Shown here piece after piece: positions 17,120 through 25,807 of a stretch of DNA of 64,000 nucleotides. Origin of the DNA: Oscillospiraceae bacterium (GTDB lineage Bacteria > Bacillota > Clostridia > Oscillospirales > Oscillospiraceae); assembly GCA_017395935.1 (NCBI GenBank), contig JAFQNL010000019.1, forward strand, positions 186,001 to 250,000, written 5' to 3'. How positions within the stretch are numbered: position 1 is the stretch's first letter; each line of letters opens with the position of its first letter. A program made the position numbers and the translations under genes. The notes beneath the pieces were generated by a model. That model searched no databases and had not been told where the DNA came from. It saw nothing but the letters and a program-made list of their open reading frames with translations.

Positions 17120-18388
17120 ATGGAACTGCGTAAATTCAATACCATCGGTGAGAATTGTTATTTTGAGCAGCTGCAGAATGGGCTGCCTGTCTTTGTGGTG
17201 CCTAAGCCCGGCTATTCCAAGGCCTTTGCTGCCTTTGTTACTTCGTATGGAGGAATGCATCAGCGCTTTACCACGGACTGTTTTCATGATACACCTGCCG
17301 GCATCGCCCACTATCTGGAGCATAAGATGTTCGACATGAAGTGGGGCAACGCTCTTCAGGCCCTCTCTTCGGCCGGTGCCTCTCCCAATGCCTTTACTGC
17401 TTCGGATATTACCGCCTACTATTTCACCTGTACAGAACATTTCACCGAGAATCTCCGCACCTTGCTCCAGTTTGTTTCCACCCCCTATTTTACTCCCGAG
17501 AGTGTCCAGAAGGAGCAGGGCATTATTGGACAGGAGATTGGTATGGTGGAAGATAATCCTGACTGGTGTATGTACCAGAATCTCCTTCAGGGCCTTTACT
17601 GCCATCATCCCTTGAGAAACTCGATCATTGGCACTAAGGACTCTATCGCTCAGATTGACGCGGATACTCTTTATGCCTGCCATAAGGCCTTCTATCACCC
17701 GGGGAATATGGTCCTCTGTGTAGCCGGTGATGTGGATCCCCGCCAGGTGATCTCTCTTGCACGCATGACACTGACGCAGGATAAGCAGGCTGTTGCCCAG
17801 AAGGACTATGGCGAGCCTGAGCCCGCTCAGTCGAATCGGCAGGAGATCTCCTGCCAGATGGAGGTCTCTGCCCCTAACTTTATCCTTGCCTTTAAAGCCA
17901 AGCCGTTCAGCGCCGGGAAAGAGGGCCTCCGTCAGAGCATTCTGGCCGACACGGCGGCGGAACTCCTGTGCGGTCGGAGCAGCCCCCTTTACACACGTCT
18001 CTATCAGGAGGGGCTGATTAATAAAAGCTTCTCGGTGGGCACCAGCGACTATCCTCAGGCGGCATTTCTGGACTTCGGAGGGGAGAGCTCTGATCCCGGG
18101 AAAGTCCGTCAGGCCATTCTGGACGAGGCAGAACGTCTGGCTCTGAAGATAGACGAGGAACGCTTCCGCCGCACGCTCCGAGCTGAGTATGGCGCTCAGG
18201 TGAGAAATCTTAATAGTTTTGACGACATCTGTATCCAGTTGGCTCGAGGCTGGTTCAAGGGCTATCACTATTTCGACTTTGCCGAGTGCTATGAATCCAT
18301 CACTGCAAAGGATGTCTCCGATTTCCTTGCGCAGACCGTTCGCCAGGAGACCAGCTGTCTCTCTGTCGTCTATCCAAAAGGAGCGTGA
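17120..18388 (+). CDS. ymfH: M16-family zinc peptidase YmfH
   Basis: A 422-residue M16 peptidase with the inverted zinc motif HYLEH (His64, Glu67, His68) and a downstream EIGMVEDNP glutamate region. ATG 17120 has AGGAG 6 bases upstream and follows ymfF directly. The pair presumably forms one catalytic complex, like other M16B heterodimers. A frame open further upstream into ymfF is not used. lgt follows within 5 bases. Confidence 0.9.
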   Translation: MELRKFNTIGENCYFEQLQNGLPVFVVPKPGYSKAFAAFVTSYGGMHQRFTTDCFHDTPAGIAHYLEHKMFDMKWGNALQALSSAGASPNAFTASDITAYYFTCTEHFTENLRTLLQFVSTPYFTPESVQKEQGIIGQEIGMVEDNPDWCMYQNLLQGLYCHHPLRNSIIGTKDSIAQIDADTLYACHKAFYHPGNMVLCVAGDVDPRQVISLARMTLTQDKQAVAQKDYGEPEPAQSNRQEISCQMEVSAPNFILAFKAKPFSAGKEGLRQSILADTAAELLCGRSSPLYTRLYQEGLINKSFSVGTSDYPQAAFLDFGGESSDPGKVRQAILDEAERLALKIDEERFRRTLRAEYGAQVRNLNSFDDICIQLARGWFKGYHYFDFAECYESITAKDVSDFLAQTVRQETSCLSVVYPKGA

Positions 18389-18393
18389 CAGAT

Positions 18394-19236
18394 ATGGCAC
18401 CGATCGTATTTCCTGGTCTCGGTATTGAGATTGACATTCAGCCTGTAGCCTTTAACTTGTTTGGAAAAGATATCTACTGGTACGGAATTATTATTGCCGC
18501 CGGCTTTCTGCTGGGTGTTTTTGTGGCTTCCCGACAGGCTCCCAGCCTTGGCACCTCCGCTGATGAGCTGCTGGATCTGCTGCTGGTCGCTGTGCCCTGC
18601 GGCCTGATCGGCGCCCGTGCCTACTATGTTCTCTTTTATCAGGAGCTTTATATCGACCCGGACGGCACCTTCAACTGGGCACGTGCGATTGCTATTTGGG
18701 ACGGAGGTCTTGCTATCTACGGCGGCATTATTGCCGGTGTGCTGGCCGGATTTATCTTCTGCCGGATCAAGAAGATCTCCTTCTGGCCGCTGGCAGATGC
18801 AGCCAGCTATGCCCTTCTGATTGGTCAGCTTATGGGACGCTGGGGTAACTTTGTCAATCGGGAAGCCTTTGGCGGCCCCTGCAACGCCCTTTGGCGTATG
18901 GGTATTACCGTCCGGGGCGAATATCTGGAGGTACATCCCACCTTTCTGTATGAGTCGATCTGGAACCTGATCGGCCTCTGCCTGCTGTATTTTCTGGTCC
19001 GGCCCAGACGGAAGTTCTCTGGCCAGCTCTTCTTGAGCTATGTGATCTGGTATGGTCTCGGCCGTTTTTGGATCGAAGGTATGCGGACGGACAGTCTCTA
19101 CCTCTTTGGAACCGGCATCCGGGTTTCTCAGGCGCTTGCGTTGGCTTCTGCCATGGTTGGCATTCTGCTGATGATTGTCTTGATCCGGAAAGCAAATATG
19201 AAATCAATCAGCACGTCAGTGGCTGAGGAGGAATAA
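18394..19236 (+). CDS. lgt: Prolipoprotein diacylglyceryl transferase Lgt
   Basis: Integral membrane enzyme that transfers diacylglycerol from phosphatidylglycerol to the lipobox cysteine of prelipoproteins. The 280-residue protein has about seven hydrophobic segments and the Lgt signature [15 protein letters not shown] (near residue 150), plus [11 protein letters not shown] at the N-terminus and [14 protein letters not shown] [14 protein letters not shown] 18394 is 9 bases after AAAGGAG; GTG 18385 would sit on the ribosome site. At least two lipoproteins encoded here (31910 and 39106) would be substrates. Confidence 0.96.
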   Translation: MAPIVFPGLGIEIDIQPVAFNLFGKDIYWYGIIIAAGFLLGVFVASRQAPSLGTSADELLDLLLVAVPCGLIGARAYYVLFYQELYIDPDGTFNWARAIAIWDGGLAIYGGIIAGVLAGFIFCRIKKISFWPLADAASYALLIGQLMGRWGNFVNREAFGGPCNALWRMGITVRGEYLEVHPTFLYESIWNLIGLCLLYFLVRPRRKFSGQLFLSYVIWYGLGRFWIEGMRTDSLYLFGTGIRVSQALALASAMVGILLMIVLIRKANMKSISTSVAEEE

Positions 19237-19241
19237 TTACA

Positions 19242-20090
19242 ATGGCTATTATCATTGATGGTAAAGCACTTGCCGCCAAGTGCAAGGAGGAGATCCGTCA
19301 GCAGGTCGCTTCCCTTAAGCGTCGACCGGGTCTGGCTGTCATTCTGGTGGGCAACAATCCTGCCTCCCGCGTCTATGTGACCAGCAAGGAGAAGGATTGT
19401 GCCGAATGCGGCATCTATAGCGAAGAATACGCCCTTCCTGCTGAATTTGGCCAGGAGGCGCTGCTGGAATTGATTGATACACTCAATCACAATGCTGAAA
19501 TTGACGGCATTCTTGTTCAGCTTCCTCTGCCCAAGGGATATGACTACGATGAACAGGAGGTTCTGCTCTCCATTGATCCCAGAAAGGACGTTGACGCCTT
19601 TCATCCCTATAATGTAGGCAGAATTATGATTGGTGACTATACCTTCCTGCCATGTACCCCTGCCGGTGTAATGGAAATGCTGGATGCCTATGGCATTGAC
19701 CCCGCGGGGAAAAAGTGTGTGGTTGTGGGCAGATCCAATATTGTTGGTAAGCCTCAGGCAATGCTTCTGCTTCATCGGCACGGCACGGTAACTATTTGCC
19801 ATTCCCGCACGCCCGAACTTGCCGCTGTGACCAGAGAGGCAGATATCCTTGTTTCCGCTGTAGGAAAGACGGGTCTAATCACCGCTGACATGGTGAAAGA
19901 GGGAGCGGCTGTTATTGACGTGGCAATGAACCGGGATGAAAATGGCAAGCTCTGCGGCGATGTGGACTTCCAGGCTGTCAAGGAAAAGGCCGGCTGGATC
20001 ACTCCCGTTCCCGGTGGCTGCGGCCCTATGACCCGGGTCATGTTGCTGCGAAATACGCTCTCTGCTGCGCTGGCCAACGGTAAAGGCTGA
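19242..20090 (+). CDS. folD: Methylenetetrahydrofolate dehydrogenase/cyclohydrolase FolD
   Basis: Bifunctional enzyme interconverting 5,10-methylene-, methenyl- and 10-formyl-tetrahydrofolate. The 282-residue protein has the catalytic lysine in [11 protein letters not shown] (near residue 50), [12 protein letters not shown] (near 120), the dinucleotide-binding GRSNIVGKP (near 165) and the C-terminal [19 protein letters not shown]. It begins 5 bases after lgt and ends 83 bases before an ATP-grasp gene that has its own promoter. Confidence 0.97.
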   Translation: MAIIIDGKALAAKCKEEIRQQVASLKRRPGLAVILVGNNPASRVYVTSKEKDCAECGIYSEEYALPAEFGQEALLELIDTLNHNAEIDGILVQLPLPKGYDYDEQEVLLSIDPRKDVDAFHPYNVGRIMIGDYTFLPCTPAGVMEMLDAYGIDPAGKKCVVVGRSNIVGKPQAMLLLHRHGTVTICHSRTPELAAVTREADILVSAVGKTGLITADMVKEGAAVIDVAMNRDENGKLCGDVDFQAVKEKAGWITPVPGGCGPMTRVMLLRNTLSAALANGKG

Positions 20091-20105
20091 GCGAAGGAAA
20101 ACAGG

Positions 20106-20134
20106 TTGCGGAGTGCTGCGATCTGTGCTACAAT
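20106..20134 (+). promoter_or_regulatory. SigA-type promoter upstream of the ATP-grasp gene
   Basis: TTGCGG, 17-base spacer, TACAAT, 39 bases upstream of the start codon at 20174. Confidence 0.6.
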
Positions 20135-20173
20135 GACCGCTGATTGACTGCCCCTGCAAGGAGGAAAAGGAAG

Positions 20174-21313
20174 ATGAAGAAGCTTGCGATCATGGGCGCT
20201 TCTTATTTACAGGTACCGCTGATCAAAAAAGCGCAGGCTATGGGCATTGAGACCCATGTGTTTGCCTGGGCTGCCGGCGATGTAGGAGAGACTGTCGCTG
20301 ACTATTTCCATCCGATCAGCATTGTAGAAAAAGATGAGATTTTGAATAAGTGCCGGGAGATCGGTGTGGACGGTGTCTGCAGCATCGCTTCCGACCTTGC
20401 CGCCGTCACCGTTAACTATGTGGCCCATCATTTGGGATTGACTGGTAACTCGCTGGAATGCGCTTTCCAGTCTACCAATAAAAATGCTATGCGCCGACGC
20501 TTTGCTCAGTGTGGAGATCCTTCTCCCAAGAGTATTTTGGTCCATAACGCAGATGAAGCGATGGCACTGGAGCTTGACTATCCGGTGATTGTTAAACCGG
20601 TAGATCGCTCCGGCAGCCGGGGTATTACCAAGCTCTTTCAGTCCTGTGGACTGGCTCAGGCAGTGGATCACGCTATCGAGCAGGGATTTGCTGACGGCGC
20701 ACTGGTAGAGGAGTTTGCCGAGGGCAAGGAATACAGCGTGGAATGTATTTCCTGGCAGGGAAAACATACCTTCCTGGCCGCTACGCTGAAATACACGACG
20801 GGAGCTCCCAATTTTATTGAGACCGGCCATCTGGAACCTGCTCCGCTCGAAGAGAAAAAATTGGAGGAGGTCAAGCAGGTTGTATTCCATGCGCTGGACA
20901 GCCTGGGTATCACCAATGGAGCTTCTCACTCTGAACTGAAGATCTCCGATGAAGGCAAGATCGCCATTATCGAGATCGGCGGTAGAATGGGAGGAGACTG
21001 TATTGGCAGTGATCTGGTCTATTTGTCCACTGGCATTGATTTCGTTAAAGCGGTTATTCAGGTTGCTCTGGGGCAGGAACCCGATCTTACTCCCTGCCAT
21101 GAGCCTGGGGCGGCAGCCATTCGCTTTGTATTTAACGATGAGGACCGGGCGGTATTTGCCCGCCTTCAGAAGAACTCGCCCCAGAAGCTGGTTGAGTGGA
21201 AGATGTTCGATCTGGACAATACAGAGGTCACAGACAGCTCTAACCGCTTCGGTTATTTCATTATGACCGGAAAGCAAGGCGAAGAGCTGATCCCTTATCT
21301 ACCCGCTGAATAA
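20174..21313 (+). CDS. ATP-grasp domain protein of unknown substrate
   Basis: A 379-residue protein. The N-terminal pre-ATP-grasp Rossmann-like domain starts MKKLAIMGASYLQVPLIKKA. The ATP-grasp domain spans about residues 105-300, with PVIVKPVDRSGSRGI (nucleotide-binding lysine and flexible loop) and VEFAEGKEYSVE-like LVEEFAEGKEYSVE. The metal-binding acidic pair is in HSELKI ... IAIIEIGGRMGGD. This layout matches carboxylate-amine/thiol ligases related to PurK/PurT and carbamoyl-phosphate synthase. ATG 20174 is supported by AAGGAGG. No partner gene reveals the substrate. Confidence 0.85.
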   Translation: MKKLAIMGASYLQVPLIKKAQAMGIETHVFAWAAGDVGETVADYFHPISIVEKDEILNKCREIGVDGVCSIASDLAAVTVNYVAHHLGLTGNSLECAFQSTNKNAMRRRFAQCGDPSPKSILVHNADEAMALELDYPVIVKPVDRSGSRGITKLFQSCGLAQAVDHAIEQGFADGALVEEFAEGKEYSVECISWQGKHTFLAATLKYTTGAPNFIETGHLEPAPLEEKKLEEVKQVVFHALDSLGITNGASHSELKISDEGKIAIIEIGGRMGGDCIGSDLVYLSTGIDFVKAVIQVALGQEPDLTPCHEPGAAAIRFVFNDEDRAVFARLQKNSPQKLVEWKMFDLDNTEVTDSSNRFGYFIMTGKQGEELIPYLPAE

Positions 21314-21319
21314 AATGAT

Positions 21320-21357
21320 AATTCCCTGAAGAAGGATTCTTCTTCAGGGAATTTTTA
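21320..21357 (+). terminator. Terminator after the ATP-grasp gene, near-symmetric
   Basis: A 14-bp stem (AATTCCCTGAAGAA and its complement, short loop) is followed by TTTTTATCTCTTT. It sits between convergent genes and may also serve the minus strand. Confidence 0.88.
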
Positions 21358-21370
21358 TCTCTTTCAATCC

Positions 21371-21859
21371 TCAGAGGGTGTTTTCCTGCCAACCTTTGCA
21401 TACGTCTACCCACCCAGCCATATTGCTGGCACAGCGTTCCAGCTCCTCACAACTGAGGACAACTGCCGAGCTGGCACTGCCGGCGGCGGGGAAGATAGTG
21501 TCAAAGCGCTTCATAGATACATCCAGATAACTCCGGATTCTCTCTTTGGGCAGAGCGAAAGGGCAAACGCCGCCCACAGCGTGCCCGGTAAAGGCGATGG
21601 CCTGCTCAGGTGTAAGCATCCGCGCCTTGGTACCATAGAGGGCTTTGAACTTCTTGTTGTCCACCTTGGCATCTCCGGCGCAGACAATCAGGATTGCCTC
21701 TTCACCGAGATGGAAGGAGAGCGTCTTTGCTATCCTGGCAGGAATGACACCGACAGCTTCGGCGGCCAATTCTACCGTGGCGCTCGAAACGTCAAACTCA
21801 CGAATCCGCTCCTCCATACCGAAGTCTTTAAGATATTCTCTGACTTTCACAACAGACAT
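21371..21859 (-). CDS. YbaK/EbsC-type aminoacyl-tRNA deacylase
   Basis: A 162-residue single-domain protein of the YbaK/ProX superfamily, which hydrolyses mischarged aminoacyl-tRNAs. Family features: RIAKTLSFHLGEEAILIVCAGD, with the conserved lysine of the K-(S/T)-L motif, then GDAKVDNKKFKALYG, and the glycine-rich GHAVGGVCPF. Which mischarged tRNA it edits (Cys-tRNA-Pro or Ala-tRNA-Pro) cannot be told. GGAGG-like sequence precedes the start. It is the last gene of a four-gene minus-strand run, 3 bases after the hotdog gene. Confidence 0.88.
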   Translation of the reverse strand: MSVVKVREYLKDFGMEERIREFDVSSATVELAAEAVGVIPARIAKTLSFHLGEEAILIVCAGDAKVDNKKFKALYGTKARMLTPEQAIAFTGHAVGGVCPFALPKERIRSYLDVSMKRFDTIFPAAGSASSAVVLSCEELERCASNMAGWVDVCKGWQENTL

Positions 21860-21862
21860 TTC

Positions 21863-22261
21863 TCAGTCCTCCAGCTTTTCATAACATCTGCGGACAAACT
21901 TTTCCTCATCTACCAGAGCACGGACATGGCTGCCCTCGCCAATAAGACCCCTTTGATCCCAGGCTTTCAGCGAGAAGGTGACCGTCTTTCCTTCGACGGC
22001 AGTGACTTCAGCCTGGGCGCTAACTTCCATTCCTACCGGAGTGGCAGAAAGATGCTTCAGATTCAGGCTGATACCTACACTGCTCACGCCATCCTCCAAC
22101 TCCTGCTCAATAGCAGTCCACGCAGCCTCTTCCATAAGGGCGGCCATTCTAGGCGTAGCCAGTACCGGAGCTGTACCGGAACCAAGTGCGGTGGCGGTGT
22201 CGTTGTGACCGACCAACATGGTTACCTCGCTGGTAAGGCCAATGATCTGACTCAGATCCAT
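21863..22261 (-). CDS. Hotdog-fold thioesterase, FlK-like
   Basis: A 132-residue hotdog-fold protein resembling the fluoroacetyl-CoA-specific thioesterase (FlK) family. ATPRMAALMEEAAWTAI (residues 34-50) is the helix that carries the catalytic Thr/Glu in FlK, and VGISLNLKHLSATPVG with VTAVEGKTVTFSLKAWDQ forms the sheet. In gut Firmicutes this family is common and probably acts on general acyl-CoAs; no fluoroacetate chemistry is implied. It starts 16 bases after the solute-binding protein. Confidence 0.82.
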   Translation of the reverse strand: MDLSQIIGLTSEVTMLVGHNDTATALGSGTAPVLATPRMAALMEEAAWTAIEQELEDGVSSVGISLNLKHLSATPVGMEVSAQAEVTAVEGKTVTFSLKAWDQRGLIGEGSHVRALVDEEKFVRRCYEKLED

Positions 22262-22277
22262 TCTGTATCATCCTTTC

Positions 22278-23339
22278 TTATCGGTATGTGCTGACCCACT
22301 CCTGCCGGAGCAGAAGCCATTGAACGCGCCGCTCACCTTGAATTGAGCTGGGCTGGCTGTCCAGCAGAGGATCCGCCTCCCAGTCCTCTCCGTGGGGATA
22401 GGCCAGCGGATTGGCCTTCCAGCTGTGATCCAGCAGATCATAGGCTTCCCGGCTCACAGGAGCCATGCCGCTGTAAGCCGCGTTCTTTGCCATTGCCAGG
22501 GGGGTGGTAAGATGGTCAATCAACGCCTGAGACAGCGTCTCATCCTCAGCGCCGGCAGGAACCGCGTATGAAAGAAGCATCTGCCAACTACCCTCAGAGG
22601 CCATAACAAAACTGAGGCCGGGGATATTGGACATAAGAGCGATAGCATCTGAAGCGTAGCAGCAGGCAACGGCGTCCGGGTAAAGCTGGAAGGTTTCTTC
22701 CAGATCTGCGGTTGACCGGTATTCCAGAACCTGAGGACGCTGCTGCTGTAAATATTCCAGTGCAGAGGCAAGCTCAGACTCGTCTTGCGTGTTGACGCTG
22801 TGACCCAGTGCTGACAGAGCGACAGCGTAAGCCTCCCGACTGGTTTGGGGCATCACGACCCGACCGGTAAACTCGCCGGAGAAGAGGTCCGACCATCCGG
22901 TCAGGCGAACTTCTGTAGTGCTGGGATCATAGATGAGTCCCATCGTTGTCCAGAGCGCGGGACAGGCGCAGCCGTCCAGCTGGATAAACGAGACGCTTTG
23001 GAAGTGCTCGTCCGCTCCCGGATCTATGATATCTTCGCTCAAAGGAAAGAGAAAGCCCTGATCCTTGAGCAGACTGAGCAGCTCAGTGTCGGCAAGCAGC
23101 AGGTCACACTGAGCGTACAGATCCACATCATCAGTCACCGTCTCCCGATGTACAACGGTATATTCTACCTGAATACCCGTTTCCTCAGAAAAGGACTTCA
23201 AAAGAGCCGGATGGATACAGTCATATTGGCTGAAGACTCTCAATGTGCTCTGAGGAGAAAAGACGCAGTGCTCCAGAGCGGCACTGAGAATAATCATTGC
23301 AACGGCCAGAACGATGGCCAGCCATTTCTTGCGATTCAA
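22278..23339 (-). CDS. Orphan extracytoplasmic solute-binding protein (PotD-like)
   Basis: A 353-residue protein with an N-terminal hydrophobic segment (residues 5-25) and then a periplasmic-binding-protein fold similar to spermidine/putrescine or iron binding proteins: LRVFSQYDCIHPALLKSFSE, then TTMGLIYDPSTT and WSDLFSGEFTGRVVMPQ. There is no clear lipobox (LEHC), so it may stay membrane-anchored or be secreted. I chose TTG 23339, preceded by GGGAGGT; the GTG at 23354 would coincide with the ribosome site. No ABC permease or ATPase gene is nearby, so the ligand and even a transport role are open. Confidence 0.72.
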   Translation of the reverse strand: MNRKKWLAIVLAVAMIILSAALEHCVFSPQSTLRVFSQYDCIHPALLKSFSEETGIQVEYTVVHRETVTDDVDLYAQCDLLLADTELLSLLKDQGFLFPLSEDIIDPGADEHFQSVSFIQLDGCACPALWTTMGLIYDPSTTEVRLTGWSDLFSGEFTGRVVMPQTSREAYAVALSALGHSVNTQDESELASALEYLQQQRPQVLEYRSTADLEETFQLYPDAVACCYASDAIALMSNIPGLSFVMASEGSWQMLLSYAVPAGAEDETLSQALIDHLTTPLAMAKNAAYSGMAPVSREAYDLLDHSWKANPLAYPHGEDWEADPLLDSQPSSIQGERRVQWLLLRQEWVSTYR

Positions 23340-23360
23340 TGCGTTACCTCCCACGATTCA

Positions 23361-24341
23361 TCAGCGAATCTCGTTCAGGCGGATATCTGGAAAATACTGA
23401 GCAAGAAAATCAACGCTGGGTACACGCCAGGTCCTGCCGTTAAGATATTCCAGCTCTCCCGCGTCGGTGGTAAACGAGAAGGTGAGCGACCAGGAGCAAA
23501 GAGCCTGATGATGCCTTTTCAGCTGGCGGTTCTTCTTCTCGCTGCCATACTTGCCGTCACCCAGCAGCGGACAGCCGGCTGCTGCCATCTGCGCACGGAT
23601 TTGATGCGTTCTGCCGGTGATCAGCTCACATTCTACCAGAGACAGTCCGTTCTTCACCGCCAGAGTCCGATAGTTGGTAATGGCAGTTCGACCGCCGGGG
23701 ACAGGCTTGTGATAGACTGAAACCTGCTTTTTTGCTTCATCTTTCAACAAAAAGCACTCCAGTGTTCCAGATCTGGGTTCCAGCGTACCGACCCCCACGC
23801 AGAGATATCTCTTCTCCAGCTCACGGGTACGGATTTTCTGGTTCATAACACGAAGCGCTTCTGCGGTTTTCGCGGCAATAACGATTCCGCAGGTATTTCG
23901 GTCGATTCGGTTACAAAGAGCGGGCGTAAAGCTATTCTCCCACTTTGGATTCCATTCCTTTTTCTGATAGAGATAGGCCTGAATATGATTGATGAGGGTG
24001 TTAACTTTCTCTGTCTCGTCTGCGTGAACAACCATACCGGCCGGTTTGTTGACCAGAATGAGATGCTCATCTTCATAAATAATGTCGAGATGAGGCTTAA
24101 ACAGAGAGAGAAACGCGTTTTCCTCGCTGGGCTTCTCAAAGAACTCATCATTAATATACAGCTGCAGTACATCACCCGTCTGAAGCCGGGTGTCCCGCTC
24201 GGCCCGCTTACCGTTGAGCTTTACCCGCTTGATTCGAATATATTTCTGAAGCAGGGGAGAGGGGAGCAGCGGCATGGTCTTGCTCATCCAGCGGTCCAGC
24301 CGCTGCCCTGCGTCGTTCTTGCCGATAATAAATTCTTTCAT
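23361..24341 (-). CDS. RluA-family RNA pseudouridine synthase
   Basis: A 326-residue pseudouridine synthase. An S4-like RNA-binding domain (DAGQRLDRWMSKTM, residues 10-23) precedes the catalytic domain. The catalytic aspartate is Asp147 in NRIDRNTCGIV; the usual motif is HRLDxxTSG, so the flanking residues deviate while the Arg-x-Asp core is kept. LITGRTHQIRAQMA and a GDGKYG segment follow. The target (23S rRNA or tRNA) cannot be decided between RluC/RluD-like groups. ATG 24341 with GGAGGAAA is the supported start; a longer frame upstream is not coding. It begins a minus-strand run of four genes. Confidence 0.88.
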   Translation of the reverse strand: MKEFIIGKNDAGQRLDRWMSKTMPLLPSPLLQKYIRIKRVKLNGKRAERDTRLQTGDVLQLYINDEFFEKPSEENAFLSLFKPHLDIIYEDEHLILVNKPAGMVVHADETEKVNTLINHIQAYLYQKKEWNPKWENSFTPALCNRIDRNTCGIVIAAKTAEALRVMNQKIRTRELEKRYLCVGVGTLEPRSGTLECFLLKDEAKKQVSVYHKPVPGGRTAITNYRTLAVKNGLSLVECELITGRTHQIRAQMAAAGCPLLGDGKYGSEKKNRQLKRHHQALCSWSLTFSFTTDAGELEYLNGRTWRVPSVDFLAQYFPDIRLNEIR

Positions 24342-24384
24342 GGGATTTCCTCCAACTGTTGCCTGGGGACAATAATACATTCTC

Positions 24385-24413
24385 ATTATATCAGGGAAGA
24401 GGGATTGTGACAA
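24385..24413 (-). promoter_or_regulatory. SigA-type promoter of the pseudouridine-synthase gene cluster
   Basis: TTGTCA (24413-24408), 17-base spacer, TATAAT (24390-24385) on the minus strand, 44 bases upstream of the start at 24341. Confidence 0.82.
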
Positions 24414-24492
24414 ATGGAGAATGAGATAAAATCCACAGAAACAGATGCCTGACTTGGTCAGAACGCAACCAGCCAAAAAGCAGGAAATGTAT

Positions 24493-24521
24493 TTGACCAT
24501 ACAATGCAGGCTTGCTATACT
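24493..24521 (+). promoter_or_regulatory. SigA-type promoter with no gene behind it
   Basis: TTGACC, 17-base spacer, TATACT. The next convincing start codon is nearly 390 bases downstream and has its own consensus promoter, so this promoter probably drives a non-coding transcript starting near 24528. Confidence 0.65.
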
Positions 24522-24527
24522 GATATT

Positions 24528-24721
24528 TAAGGAACATTTTGGATTTCATTTGCCAATTTGTAAATTGTTAATAGAGAGACTGGAAGAGCCTAACCATATC
24601 GCCTCTTCTTTGGGAGCGAAGCAGAGCAATTGGCAAGAAAAAAGCAACCGTTCACGCAAAGAACGAAGTGGATGCTGCCGCAAATGTCTGCTGACGAGCA
24701 TGCTGAGTAAAATGCTTTTTC
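24528..24721 (+). ncRNA. Candidate structured small RNA, family not recognised
   Basis: The gene-free stretch 24342-24907 holds this candidate. Downstream of the orphan promoter I see a 9-bp long-range pairing TTGCCAATT (24550-24558) with AATTGGCAA (24628-24636). It encloses a hairpin GAAGAG (24583-24588) with CTCTTC (24603-24608). A further hairpin CGTTC/GAACG (24649-24665) follows, and a short terminator-like AGCAT/ATGCT stem with TTTTTC ends at 24721. I do not recognise 6S, SRP, tmRNA, RNase P or a riboswitch. A 110-codon open frame over the same bases has no family resemblance and no good ribosome site. The assignment rests on promoter plus pairing only. Confidence 0.4.
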
Positions 24722-24848
24722 TCGGTCGGAATCTCAGTTGCAAAAGAAATGAAAGAGCAAGTTCACCTTTACTGTAGAGTTCTGACGGTCATAAGTAATC
24801 CACACCAGCTGGAAAGTAAAAAAACTTTACAAGACCGGTAAAAAATGC

Positions 24849-24877
24849 TTGACAGAGGGAAGTAAGTCGTTTATAAT
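24849..24877 (+). promoter_or_regulatory. Consensus SigA promoter of the DUF177-rpmF operon
   Basis: TTGACA, exactly 17 bases, TATAAT: a perfect match at both boxes, 30 bases upstream of the start at 24908. Confidence 0.92.
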
Positions 24878-24907
24878 GCCAATTGTGTCGTTATGCGAGG
24901 TGTAACT

Positions 24908-25399
24908 ATGCGTCTTGATCTGCGTGGCATCATCCATTTGCCGGGTGGTGTAAAAACATTTGAGTTTGATTTAGACCTGTCCGATCTGGATTTCTATGGC
25001 CGCAAGCCTATCTGCGAGCCTGTCCATGTGAAGGGTAAGGTGGAGAATCGAGCCGATATGCTGATTCTGGAGGCCACCGCAAGCAGTGAACTTGATCTGC
25101 TCTGCGATGCCTGCGGCAAGCCTTTCCGCCGGGTAAAGACCATTGAAGTCCAGCGTATGCTGGCCACCGAGCTGCAGGACGAGGAAGATGATGATATCAT
25201 TCTTCTGGACGGCTCCATCTTAGATGCCGGAGAGGTTTTTACCACCGAGTTTGTTCTGGAGATGGACACCATTAATCTGTGTCGGGAGGACTGCAAAGGC
25301 CTTTGCCTTGGATGTGGTGCCGACCTGAATACGGAACCCTGTCAGTGTAAGCCCGACATGGACCCTCGCCTGTCCGCTTTATCAGCTCTGCTGGAGTGA
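24908..25399 (+). CDS. yceD: YceD/DUF177 family protein
   Basis: A 163-residue DUF177 protein, conserved directly upstream of rpmF in most bacteria and linked to 23S rRNA/large-subunit assembly. It has the family core LDLLCDACGKPFRR (CxxC) and a C-terminal cysteine cluster (LCREDCKGLCLGCGADLN, then PCQC) that probably binds zinc. ATG 24908 is supported by GAGGTG 6 bases upstream; ATG 24893 lies too close to the predicted transcript start. rpmF follows after 54 bases. Confidence 0.9.
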   Translation: MRLDLRGIIHLPGGVKTFEFDLDLSDLDFYGRKPICEPVHVKGKVENRADMLILEATASSELDLLCDACGKPFRRVKTIEVQRMLATELQDEEDDDIILLDGSILDAGEVFTTEFVLEMDTINLCREDCKGLCLGCGADLNTEPCQCKPDMDPRLSALSALLE

Positions 25400-25453
25400 C
25401 AGACGAAACGTAACCCTGTAAATTTCCGAAAGGTGAATGAGGAGGTGTCATAG

Positions 25454-25645
25454 ATGGCAGTCCCTAAGAGTAAAGTCTCCAAGGCTAGACGTGACAAGCG
25501 CCGTGCCAACTGGAAGCTGGAGGTTCCCGGCCTGACCAAGTGCGAGTGTGGCGCATATCGCCTGCCCCACCGTATCTGCCCTGCTTGCGGTAAGTACAAT
25601 GGCCGCAGCTATGCAAAGGCTGAGACCGCTGAGAGCGCAAAGTAA
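25454..25645 (+). CDS. rpmF: Large ribosomal subunit protein bL32, zinc-ribbon form
   Basis: A 63-residue bL32. The N-terminus [20 protein letters not shown] is typical, and the four-cysteine ribbon CECG ... CPACG marks the zinc-containing (C+) form rather than the zinc-free paralogue made under zinc starvation. GGAGGTG precedes the start. Co-transcribed with the DUF177 gene and followed by a terminator. Confidence 0.98.
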   Translation: MAVPKSKVSKARRDKRRANWKLEVPGLTKCECGAYRLPHRICPACGKYNGRSYAKAETAESAK

Positions 25646-25657
25646 TCTATGCTTTGA

Positions 25658-25696
25658 AAGTAGAGAGCCTGTCGTCGACGCAGGCTCTTTACTTTT
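25658..25696 (+). terminator. Terminator after rpmF
   Basis: A 15-bp stem with one G-U pair (25658-25672 with 25681-25695) and an 8-base loop sit directly after rpmF. Confidence 0.82.
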
Positions 25697-25778
25697 GCCC
25701 TTTTCCTGCCTGTTTGATTGATTTGTAGGGATCCGAGTGTCCCGACGACACAGAGGGCTCTCTTTTGCCTTGCTGGTC

Positions 25779-25807
25779 TTTACATTTTCCCTGATTTTGG
25801 CTATACT
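25779..25807 (+). promoter_or_regulatory. SigA-type promoter of der-plsY-gpsA
   Basis: TTTACA, 17-base spacer, TATACT, about 72 bases upstream of the der start. Confidence 0.82.

Noticed and set aside
21863-22261. Dedicated fluoroacetate-resistance enzyme
   Set aside because: The resemblance is to the FlK fold only. Such proteins are widespread in gut Firmicutes without fluoroacetate metabolism.
24445-24777. 110-codon open frame in the gene-free region before DUF177
   Set aside because: No ribosome site, no recognisable fold, and the orphan promoter at 24493 would start inside it. A structured RNA explains the region better.
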